Shown: piece by piece, positions 1 to 5,966 of the stretch | Layout of the letters: each line of letters begins with the position of its first letter | Numbering within the stretch: position 1 is the first letter of the stretch | Assembly (NCBI GenBank): GCA_964528575.1 | Contig: CAZGTQ010000178.1 | Span: forward strand, 1-5,966 | Direction of reading: 5' to 3' | Source of the DNA: CAZGTQ01 sp964528575 | GTDB lineage: Bacteria > Planctomycetota > UBA1135 > GCA-002686595 | DNA length: 5,966 nucleotides | Program-made: the position numbers and the translations under genes | Notes under the pieces: model-generated | What the model saw: the letters and a program-made list of their open reading frames with translations, nothing else | The model's database searches: none | What the model was told of the DNA's origin: nothing

Positions 1-1017
1 CACCTCTTGACCGCCGAACCGGTGCGCGCGGGCGGGGCCGAGCTGCGCCTCGTGCTCGGCCGGCCGCACGTCGTCGTCCGCTTGCTCGACGCGGACGGCG
101 AGCCGCGCACGGGCGCGACTCCGGGCGCCTGGCCGCACGCGCACCCGTACGGCGCCCTGCCGGTCTGGCCGAGCACGCCGACAGTGCGCTTCGTGCGCTG
201 CGACGAGCGCCCGATCGAGGACGGCCTGCCGCGGACGGGGCACGTCCTCTCGCCGTCGCAAGTCGTCTTCGAGGTCGCCGAGCCGGGCAGGTGGCTCGTC
301 GGTGCGTTCGGCGGCGATCACGACGGTCGCCCGATCCCCCTCGACGTGCGCCCCGACGACCGCCGGAACGTCGTCGAGCTGCGCGCTGCGTCCCCGGGAC
401 CGCGCGGCAGCGTCCGCGTGCGCGCGGTGTCCGTCGGCGTGGAGCACGTCGAGAGCCGCACTCCCGACGTCGTGCTCTCGCTCGAGCTCGTCGAGACCGC
501 GTCGGTGCTGCTCGCGCGCGACGACGTCCCGCTGGGCTCGCCGGTCTCGTTCGACGCGCCGCCGGGCCTCTATCGCGTCGTCGCCGAGGGTCGGGACCGG
601 TGGGACATCCACGGTGTGACGTGGGACGTGCGGGCGCTCGGCCGCGCAGGACGCGAGATCGAGCTCGTCGCCGGCCGGACGATCGACGTGACGCTCGATC
701 TGTACGCTGGCGCGCGGCTCGACGTCACGCTCCTGGGCGACCCGGTCGCGGACACCGACGAGCGGGAGGCCGACGGCGCCGTGCTCCGCCTGGACGCGCC
801 CGGCAGGTCCGCGACGCCCGTGCTGGAGAGCATCCTGATGGCGGAGGGTCTTCCGATGTTGTTCTCCCGATTCCGGCTCGGCGCGGGGAGGACGTCGAGC
901 GTCGTCCCCGCGGGGCGCTACCAGCTCGTCGCGACGCTGCGCGACGGGCGCGAAGCGCGCGCGAGCGTGAACCTCGTCGCGGGTGAGACGTTGCCGGTGA
1001 CGTTGAGGTTCGATCGA
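1..1017 (+). repeat. Tandem paralogous segment, copy A
   Basis: This is the coding part of the upstream partial gene. It is collinear with copy B at about 2088-3176, with strong protein-level identity in blocks and shorter nucleotide matches, such as the region around 487-525 against the region around 2582-2620. The copies are diverged, with several indels, so this is an old gene duplication and not a recent perfect repeat. How much of the 5' half was also duplicated cannot be seen, because it lies outside the window. Confidence 0.8.
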
Positions 1018-1020
1018 TGA
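1..1020 (+). CDS. Carboxypeptidase-regulatory-like beta-sandwich protein, C-terminal part (start outside window)
   Basis: This frame is open from the first base, so I treat it as the 3' end of a gene beginning upstream; the TTG at 7 is only an internal Leu codon. The alignment supports this, because the visible 339 residues match residues about 358-720 of the next gene, including the residues before that TTG. Conserved blocks include VRLLDADGxPRTG (residues 26-38 as seen here), VVFExxEPGRxxVGAxGG (88-105), VETASVLLARD (164-174), FDAPPGxYRxVAEG (184-197), TIDVTLDL with AGARLDVTL (227-244) and VVPAGRYQLVATLRDG (301-316). The recurring PGRYxLxA-type strand ends are typical of carboxypeptidase-regulatory-like, CNA-B-like or PEGA-like beta-sandwiches, and three such units are visible. 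There is a single Cys (residue 67), also present in the paralogue. No catalytic motif is seen. By analogy with the next gene it is probably exported and anchored. The molecular role is unknown. Confidence 0.85.
   Translation, partial: HLLTAEPVRAGGAELRLVLGRPHVVVRLLDADGEPRTGATPGAWPHAHPYGALPVWPSTPTVRFVRCDERPIEDGLPRTGHVLSPSQVVFEVAEPGRWLVGAFGGDHDGRPIPLDVRPDDRRNVVELRAASPGPRGSVRVRAVSVGVEHVESRTPDVVLSLELVETASVLLARDDVPLGSPVSFDAPPGLYRVVAEGRDRWDIHGVTWDVRALGRAGREIELVAGRTIDVTLDLYAGARLDVTLLGDPVADTDEREADGAVLRLDAPGRSATPVLESILMAEGLPMLFSRFRLGAGRTSSVVPAGRYQLVATLRDGREARASVNLVAGETLPVTLRFDR
1004..1020 (+). promoter_or_regulatory. Shine-Dalgarno and ATGA stop/start overlap
   Basis: TGAGG at 1004-1008 lies 8 bases before the ATG at 1017-1019. 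That ATG overlaps the TGA stop (1018-1020) of the upstream gene as ATGA. Good spacing plus the overlap fix the start of the second gene and suggest translational coupling, so the two paralogues would be made together. Confidence 0.7.
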
Positions 1021-3179
1021 AGCGACCGCTCGTGATCGCGTCGGTCCTCGCGCTCGCCGTCGCGCTCGGCGTGCGGCTGCTCGGCGACGGCGACGAGTCG
1101 CAGGCGGACGCGGTCGAGCCCGTGTCGCCGGCCGCTGCGCCCGCGGGAGCGGAAGCGGAGCCCGCCGCGCTCGACGCGCGGGTCCGCGAGGTGGTCGCCG
1201 CGCCTACGCAGTCCGAGGCGCCGGTCGCGGAGAGCGTCGCGGTGCGCGTCGTCGCCGCGGGCTCGTACGGGCGCGACGCGGAGCGCTTCCCCGGCGTCGC
1301 GTTCGAGCTGCTCGTCGACGGCGACGGGGATGGCTCCGGTACGATCGTGCACGCGGGACGCACAGCCGAGGACGGCACGGCCGAGGTCGAGCTCGCGCTC
1401 GACGACCCCGCGGCGCTCTTCGCGCAGCTCGCCGAGCCCGGATACCAAGAGCGGCGCGCCGTCGCGCGGAGCGAGCGAGCAGACGACGGCGCGCGCGTCA
1501 TCACGCTCCTCGTCCGGGCCGGTGCGACCGCGCGCGGGCGCGTCGTCGATCGGGAGCGCGCGCCGTTCGGCGCGGAGGTGCGGCTGATGCACTGGGTCGA
1601 GCGCGAGGGAGTGCCCGCGCTCGGCCGGTCCGAGGCCGTGGCGCACGCGCTCGCCGACGGGCGGTTCGCGCTCCATCTCGACGAGGGCGACCTGGACGAC
1701 GGCGTCCCGCTCGCGCTCTTCGCCGACGGCGGCGACGCGGGGACCGGCGTGCTGGGCGGGCTCGCGCTCGCGCTCGACGACCTACCGCAGGACCTCGAGA
1801 TCGTCGTCGCGGGACCGGGCGTGGTGCGCGGGCGCGTCGTCGACGCGAGCGGCGCGCCGGCGGCGGCGCTCGACATGCGCGTGCTGCTCGCGGAGCTCGA
1901 CCAGCCGCAGGGCAGCTCCGTGCTGCCCGAGCCGCTCGCGGGCCGGCGCAAGGCCGAGGGCGGCGGTCGCCTCTGGGTCGCACTCGTGACGGACGCGGAC
2001 GGCCGCTTCGACGCGCGCGGGCTGCGGCCGGAGCGCTACGTCGTGCGCGCGCGGCGGGCGGGCGGGACGGGCGGCTATCGGGACGTGCTGACGGCGCCGG
2101 GCGGCGTGCTCGCCGATGGCGCGGAGCTGCGGCTCGTGCACTCGCGCTCGTACCTCGCGGTGAGGCTGCTGGATGCCGACGGACAGCCGCGGACCGGCGA
2201 GCACCCGACCGCGGAGTACCGCCGCTACCGCGCGTTCGGCGCACCGAGCGAGTGGCCCCAGACGCCGAGCGTCCTCGTCGCGCGCTGCCTTGCGCGGATG
2301 GACGAGGCGACGGTGGACGGCGCAGCGTTGGAGGGCGCGGTCCTGTCGCGCTCGGAGGTCGTGTTCGAGCTCTCCGAACCGGGCCGCTACGTCGTCGGCG
2401 CGATCGGCGGCGGCTACCGGGGCGACTTCACGGTGGTCGATGCGGCGCCCGGTTCGGGACGTCTCGAGGCCGAGCTGCGGGCCGCGCCGCCGCAGGAGCT
2501 CGGCGCCGCGCACGTACGCGTCTTCCACGGCAACGACGAGATCGACGGCGATTTCGGGCAGCCCGCGTTCCGCCTCTACCTCGAGCACGTCGAGACCGCG
2601 GCGGTCCTGCTCGCGCGCGACGAGCGCGGCTCCGGCCCGCCGTTCCGATTCGATGCGCCGCCGGGCCGCTACCGGCTCGTGGCCGAAGGCGAAGACGACG
2701 TGGAGTCGTATCACGGCACGCTCATGCGCGGGCGGGAGCTCGATCGCGTCGAGCAGGAGATCGTGCTCGTCGCCGGCGACACGATCGACGTGCAGCTCGC
2801 GCTCGGTGCCGGCGCGCGCCTCGAGGTGACGCTCGAGGGCGAGCCGCCGCCGGTCGACGTGACCGCGCAAGGGTACGACGAGTCCCAGCGCGACTGGCAC
2901 GAGCGGATCGCCCGGTCGGCGACGCTGCGGCTGCATGCGCCGGGGCGACGGCCCTCGACGGTCGTGCGGACCGTGGAATGGACGGGATCGTCCGCCGCCG
3001 GGCCGCACCTCACGTCGCTCTTCGAGCTCGGCGCGACGAGCGTCAGCCAGGTCGTCCCGAGCGGCCGCTACGAGCTCGTCGCGACGCTCCAGGACGGCCG
3101 CACGGCGATGCAGGGGGTCGAGCTCGTCGCCGGCGAGGCCTTGCCCGTGACGCTGCGCTTCGAAGCGCGAGATCGTTGA
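1017..3179 (+). CDS. Membrane-anchored or secreted carboxypeptidase-regulatory-like repeat protein, 720 aa
   Basis: The start is fixed by a good ribosome site and the ATGA overlap. Residues 1-4 are short and basic (MKRP), followed by a hydrophobic stretch at about 5-22. No lipobox Cys follows, so this is an uncleaved anchor or an ordinary Sec signal; the rest should lie outside the cytoplasmic membrane. Residues 23-72 are an Ala/Glu/Pro-rich spacer. Then come a beta-rich unit (about 73-166), a carboxypeptidase-regulatory-like unit beginning ARGRVVD (172-178) and a clearer one at 270-346 (VRGRVVDASGAP, later TDADGRFDARGLRPERYVVRA). The rest, from about residue 358, is paralogous to the upstream gene: VRLLDADGQPRTG at 382-394, SEPGRYVVGA at 453-462, APPGRYRLVAEG at 547-558 and PSGRYELVATLQDGR at 681-695. 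The only Cys is residue 424. No peptidase or other enzyme motif is visible; the family name refers to a fold found beside metallocarboxypeptidases. Probable roles are binding, surface structure or signalling, but none is demonstrated. Confidence 0.88.
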   Translation: MKRPLVIASVLALAVALGVRLLGDGDESQADAVEPVSPAAAPAGAEAEPAALDARVREVVAAPTQSEAPVAESVAVRVVAAGSYGRDAERFPGVAFELLVDGDGDGSGTIVHAGRTAEDGTAEVELALDDPAALFAQLAEPGYQERRAVARSERADDGARVITLLVRAGATARGRVVDRERAPFGAEVRLMHWVEREGVPALGRSEAVAHALADGRFALHLDEGDLDDGVPLALFADGGDAGTGVLGGLALALDDLPQDLEIVVAGPGVVRGRVVDASGAPAAALDMRVLLAELDQPQGSSVLPEPLAGRRKAEGGGRLWVALVTDADGRFDARGLRPERYVVRARRAGGTGGYRDVLTAPGGVLADGAELRLVHSRSYLAVRLLDADGQPRTGEHPTAEYRRYRAFGAPSEWPQTPSVLVARCLARMDEATVDGAALEGAVLSRSEVVFELSEPGRYVVGAIGGGYRGDFTVVDAAPGSGRLEAELRAAPPQELGAAHVRVFHGNDEIDGDFGQPAFRLYLEHVETAAVLLARDERGSGPPFRFDAPPGRYRLVAEGEDDVESYHGTLMRGRELDRVEQEIVLVAGDTIDVQLALGAGARLEVTLEGEPPPVDVTAQGYDESQRDWHERIARSATLRLHAPGRRPSTVVRTVEWTGSSAAGPHLTSLFELGATSVSQVVPSGRYELVATLQDGRTAMQGVELVAGEALPVTLRFEARDR
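2088..3176 (+). repeat. Tandem paralogous segment, copy B
   Basis: This is residues about 358-720 of the second gene, aligned end to end with copy A. Both copies end in nearly the same motif (LVAGExLPVTLRF), so the duplication runs to the 3' end of the gene. Copy B is about 25 residues longer. Part of the difference sits around residues 607-635, a charged loop that is shorter in copy A (about residues 247-260 there). Confidence 0.8.
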
Positions 3180-3205
3180 GGAATCCGCGCGCTCCGCGGC
3201 ACCTC
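3178..3205 (+). other. Possible small hairpin between the second gene and the sigma gene
   Basis: GAGG (3178-3181) can pair with CCTC (3202-3205) and CCGCG (3185-3189) with CGCGG (3195-3199), with a 3x2 internal loop and a 5-base terminal loop. It has no T-tract, so it is not a normal intrinsic terminator. It occupies most of the 36-base gap and would hide the only GAGG near the sigma gene. In DNA this GC-rich such a hairpin may be chance. Confidence 0.25.
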
Positions 3206-3215
3206 TACCGTCGCC

Positions 3216-5822
3216 ATGACCCCTCCGCGTCCCGACTTCGGGCTCGACGACCTGCGCTGGCTGCACCGGCTCGCGCGGCGGCTCGTCGCGGATCCGAACG
3301 ACGCGGATGACGCCGTGCAGGACACGCTCGTCGCGGCGCTCGCGGACGGGCCGCGCGCGCGGTCGCTGCGCGCGTGGCTGGCGGCCGTGCTGCGCAACGT
3401 CGTGCTCCAGCGGCGGCGCGCCGAAGCGCGGCGCGCGGCCCGCGAGCGGAGCTCGCTCGCGCCGCCCCAGCCGCGCGCGCCGGACGACGTCGCCGCCGAG
3501 CTCGCCTGGCACCGCGCGCTCGTCGAGCGCGTGCACGCGCTGCGCGAGCCGTACCGGCGCACGATCGTCGAGCGCTTCCTGCGCGAGCGCTCGCCGCGCG
3601 AGATCGCGCGCGACGAAGGCGTGCCCGCGAAGACCGTGCACACGCGCATCGAGCGCGGGCTCGCGCTCCTGCGCGAGTCGCTCGACCGCGAGCACGGCAT
3701 GCGCGGCATCTGGGTCGTGGCCCTCCTGCCCCTCGCGCGTCGCGGTCGCGGCGCGCTCGGCCTCTCGCTCGGAGCCGCGCTCGTGTCGATCCACGCCAAG
3801 CTCGCCGCCGCCGCCGTCGCGGCGCTCGCCCTGCTCGTCGGCCTGCCGCTCGTCCTGCGCGACGACGGGGCGTCCCCCCCGACGGACGCCTCGCGTGAGC
3901 GCCGCCCCGATTCCGCGCTCGCCGCTCCCGCATCCGACACGAGCGCGGGCTCGGGCGGCGAGCGCGTCGCCGAGCCCGCGCCGGCGCCCGCGCTCGCGCC
4001 CGCGGTGGCGAGCACGCCTCCCGCTGCGCCCCCCGCGCCCTGGACCCTGCGCGGCGCCGTGCGCGCGCTCGACGGGACGGCGGTCGCCGACGTCGAGGTT
4101 GCGTACGAGCGAGCGTCCGGCGACGTCGCGTTCGCGCGCCCTGCCGGCGCGGCGACGGCGCGCAGCGACGCGACCGGCTCGTTCACGCTCGCGCTCGCGG
4201 CCGACGTCGACGGACCGGGTCGCTTGACCGTCGACGATCCGTTCTGGGCGCCGGTCGGGCGGCCCTACGTCGGCGAGCGCGGCGACCCGTCGAACGACCG
4301 CGCGCTCGTCGTCGCCGTGGCGCCGAAGCGCACGTGGGACGGACGCGTCGTCGACGTGTCCGGTGCGCCGATCGCCGGCGCGGTGGTCGCGATCGGGCTG
4401 GCCGGAGCGCTGCACTTGCACGCGCTCGACCTCGGCGACGCGGTCGTCCACGTCTCGTCCTCGATCGCCGAGACGCGGACCGATGAGGCCGGCGCGTTCC
4501 GCTTCGACGGCGTCGGCCACGTCGAGGGGGCGACGATCGAGGCGTCGCGCGCGGGCTTCGAGTCGTCGTCGATCGCGCTGCCGCGCGAGCCCGCGTTCGA
4601 TCTCGTGCTCGTGCTCGCAGCGTCCGATCTCGCGGGCCGTGTGCTCCACGGCCGCGTGCTCGACGCGGCGGGCGTGCCCGTCTTCGACGCGCATGTCTCG
4701 CTCGGTGAGCGGTCGGCGAGCACGGATTCCGACGGACGGTTCGCGCTGCCGCTCGGGTCGCGCTTCGAGCGGGGCGTGCTGCGCGCGGCGAAGCGCGGCG
4801 CGGGCGGGAGCGCGATGCCGTACGCGTGGGCGGAGCTCGAACCGGGCGCGCGCCGCGAGCGTCCGCTCGTTCTCGTCCTGCCGAGCGAGCCGCCCTCGAT
4901 CCGCGGGATCGTCGTCGACGCAGCGGGCAAGCTCGCAGCGGGTGCGCTCGTGTGGACGCCGGACACGACGCACTTCGGCGACGTCGACTTCGAGCACGGC
5001 GGCCGGTGGATCACCGGTGTCGGCACGCTCGAGGGCGTCGTTGGCGGGCAGAGCGGGCCATGGGAGCGCTCGGTCGAAGCGATGGCGGACGAGCAGGGCC
5101 GCTTCGAGCTGCGCGGGCTGCTCCCGCGCGAGTACGAGGTGTTCGCGCTCGATCCCGAGACGCTCGCCTTCGCCGGGCCGGTCCGCGCGCACCCGGAGCG
5201 CGCGCCGGCGCGCCTCGTCCTGGCGCCCGCGTCCGGGCGCCCGATCGCTGGGCGCGTCGTGTCGCGCACGGGTGAGCCGCTCGCCGGCGTTCGCGTCGGC
5301 GTCGTGCGGCGCTTCGACTGGACGCGCCCCGAGCGCGCGATCGATCCGTGGCAGGGGAGTCCGCTCGTGCCCCCCGACGCCGTGCGCAGGCTCGACGGCC
5401 GCGCGACGACCGACGCCGAGGGCCGTTTCGCGCTCAACGCCGTGCCGGTCGCGGGGACGTCGCTCACCTTCGACGGGCCCGGGCTCTTCCTCGCGCAGCC
5501 GGTGCGCCTGGACGAGGCGGGCGAGCCCGCGGCGCTCGAGGTCGTGCTCGACGCGCGCTCGACGTTCCGCCTCGAGCTCGCGGCGCCGGACGAGGCCGAC
5601 GCGTTCCGGCTCGAGACGCCCGACGGCAGCGTGCAGCCTCTGTTCGTGCGTTTCGAGGCGTCGACGCTGTCTGCCGCGTCGTTGCCGCTGGTCGCGGGCC
5701 GCTCCGGCGTCGCGTACACGCGCGCCGGCGAGCACGTCGTCGTGCTCGAGCGCGACGGCGAGGAGGTGCGGCGCGTGCACGCGACGCTCCCCGCGGGCGG
5801 CGTGCACGCGATCGGGCTCTGA
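3216..5822 (+). CDS. ECF-type sigma factor fused to a transmembrane segment and carboxypeptidase-regulatory-like repeats
   Basis: Residues about 10-75 form sigma region 2: NDADDAVQDTLVAAL (28-42) corresponds to the usual DAEDLVQDTF-type core-binding motif, and LRAWLAAVLRNVVLQRRR (51-68) to the PRAWLxxIARN helix of region 2. Residues about 98-157 form sigma region 4, with a helix-turn-helix (SPREIARDEGVPAKTVHTRI, 126-145) of the usual EIA...GV...TVKSRL type. No sigma-1.1 or sigma-3 region is present, as in ECF factors, which are normally about 180-200 residues. A hydrophobic stretch follows (about 179-214, best helix 196-214), then an Ala/Pro/Ser linker (215-275). Carboxypeptidase-regulatory-like repeats begin near residues 277, 374 (WDGRVVDVSGAPIAG), 474 (GRVLHGRVLDAAGVP), 562 (IRGIVVDAAGKLAAG) and 677 (IAGRVVSRTGEPLAG); most include a TDxxGxF-type strand. 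No Cys occurs in 868 residues. The ATG at 3216 is the first possible start after the in-frame stop at 3177-3179 and the only one keeping region 2 whole, although no clear Shine-Dalgarno precedes it. Known family role: promoter recognition with RNA polymerase core. Membrane tethering and sensing by the extension are inference. Confidence 0.9.
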   Translation: MTPPRPDFGLDDLRWLHRLARRLVADPNDADDAVQDTLVAALADGPRARSLRAWLAAVLRNVVLQRRRAEARRAARERSSLAPPQPRAPDDVAAELAWHRALVERVHALREPYRRTIVERFLRERSPREIARDEGVPAKTVHTRIERGLALLRESLDREHGMRGIWVVALLPLARRGRGALGLSLGAALVSIHAKLAAAAVAALALLVGLPLVLRDDGASPPTDASRERRPDSALAAPASDTSAGSGGERVAEPAPAPALAPAVASTPPAAPPAPWTLRGAVRALDGTAVADVEVAYERASGDVAFARPAGAATARSDATGSFTLALAADVDGPGRLTVDDPFWAPVGRPYVGERGDPSNDRALVVAVAPKRTWDGRVVDVSGAPIAGAVVAIGLAGALHLHALDLGDAVVHVSSSIAETRTDEAGAFRFDGVGHVEGATIEASRAGFESSSIALPREPAFDLVLVLAASDLAGRVLHGRVLDAAGVPVFDAHVSLGERSASTDSDGRFALPLGSRFERGVLRAAKRGAGGSAMPYAWAELEPGARRERPLVLVLPSEPPSIRGIVVDAAGKLAAGALVWTPDTTHFGDVDFEHGGRWITGVGTLEGVVGGQSGPWERSVEAMADEQGRFELRGLLPREYEVFALDPETLAFAGPVRAHPERAPARLVLAPASGRPIAGRVVSRTGEPLAGVRVGVVRRFDWTRPERAIDPWQGSPLVPPDAVRRLDGRATTDAEGRFALNAVPVAGTSLTFDGPGLFLAQPVRLDEAGEPAALEVVLDARSTFRLELAAPDEADAFRLETPDGSVQPLFVRFEASTLSAASLPLVAGRSGVAYTRAGEHVVVLERDGEEVRRVHATLPAGGVHAIGL

Positions 5823-5966
5823 CTACGCCGCGCCCTCTTCCTGGTCGCTGTACTGCAGCCGATAGAGCCGCGCGTACGTGCCGCCGCGCGCGAGCAGCTC
5901 GTCGTGGGAGCCCTGCTCGACGATGCGGCCCTGGTGCATGACGAGGATGCGGTCGACGTCGCGGAT
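5823..5966 (-). CDS. ABC transporter (exporter type) ATP-binding domain, C-terminal end only
   Basis: Read on the minus strand from the window edge, 47 codons plus TAG (5823-5825) encode the last part of an ABC nucleotide-binding domain. IRDVDRILVMHQGRIVEQG is the segment that directly follows the H-loop (HRLSTI) in such proteins, and SHDELLARGGTYARLYRLQ is the typical end of type I exporters of the MsbA/LmrA/MdlB kind with fused membrane and ATPase domains. It ends in a short acidic tail (SDQEEGAA). Walker A, signature motif, Walker B and the H-loop His lie outside the window, so the substrate, and whether a membrane domain is fused, cannot be told. The gene is convergent with the sigma gene; the two stop codons abut with no gap. 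Confidence 0.9.
   Translation of the reverse strand: MRDVDRILVMHQGRIVEQGSHDELLARGGTYARLYRLQYSDQEEGAA

Noticed and set aside
7..9. TTG at 7 as the true start of the first gene.
   Set aside because: The frame is already open before it, homology with the second gene continues across it, no ribosome site can be seen, and a protein starting here would have no signal or anchor, unlike its paralogue.
1080..1100. Lipoprotein lipobox after the hydrophobic segment of the second gene.
   Set aside because: There is no Cys near residues 18-30; the only Cys is residue 424.
725..1951. Minus-strand open frame of 408 codons across the end of the first gene and the start of the second.
   Set aside because: Ser/Ala/Arg/Thr-rich low-complexity translation without domain signal, fully overlapping two well-supported genes; expected in high-GC DNA.
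1017..3179. A metallocarboxypeptidase enzyme, as the family name might suggest.
   Set aside because: Only regulatory-like beta-sandwich motifs are seen; no zinc-binding HxxE...H arrangement or peptidase domain is recognisable.
2252..3310. Plus-strand open frame of 352 codons in a different phase, bridging the second gene and the start of the sigma gene.
   Set aside because: Extremely Arg/Ala-rich translation, typical of a wrong phase in high-GC DNA; the overlapped frames carry clear family motifs.
1782..5807. A 1341-codon open frame on the minus strand across two plus-strand genes.
   Set aside because: It shares codon boundaries with both plus-strand genes (same phase), so its stops would have to appear as TTA, CTA or TCA sense codons, which are very rare in such GC-rich genes. 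It ends exactly at the CTA Leu codon at 1782-1784 of the second gene. The translation is Arg/Ala/His-rich with no recognisable domain. It is a codon-usage shadow.
5795..5835. Bidirectional intrinsic terminator at the convergent junction.
   Set aside because: The stem is imperfect, with a 21-base loop and no T-run on either side; such pairings are common by chance at this GC content.

Overview
The window is very GC-rich (by eye clearly above 70%, not computed) and fully packed with genes. It holds three co-directional plus-strand genes and the 3' end of one convergent minus-strand gene. There are no RNA genes, insertion sequences, CRISPR repeats or long intergenic stretches. An ECF-type sigma factor fused to a membrane segment and a long chain of carboxypeptidase-regulatory-like beta-sandwich repeats, beside more secreted or anchored proteins of the same repeat type, resembles what I recall from high-GC Planctomycetota. 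A myxobacterial or other high-GC delta-like origin cannot be excluded from sequence alone.

Layout. Positions 1-1020 (+) are the C-terminal 339 codons of a protein whose start lies left of the window. Positions 1017-3179 (+) encode a complete 720-residue paralogue with an N-terminal membrane anchor or signal. Its C-terminal half (about residues 358-720) aligns along its whole length with the partial upstream protein, so the two genes are a tandem duplication; they overlap by ATGA and are probably translationally coupled. After 36 bases comes 3216-5822 (+), an 868-residue one-piece protein: ECF sigma-2 and sigma-4 regions (residues about 10-157), a hydrophobic segment (about 179-214), an Ala/Pro-rich linker, then about five carboxypeptidase-regulatory-like repeats to the C terminus. 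Directly abutting its stop codon, on the minus strand, is the C-terminal end of an ABC exporter nucleotide-binding domain (5823-5966).

How they may work together (inference). The sigma protein looks membrane-tethered: a promoter-recognition module inside the cell and a beta-sandwich array probably outside the cytoplasmic membrane, with no separate anti-sigma gene visible. The two upstream anchored beta-sandwich proteins are in the same probable operon and share the fold class of the sigma factor's extension, so they could be its partners, ligands or targets at the cell surface. The ABC exporter is convergent and probably unrelated. No function of the repeat proteins can be proven from the sequence.
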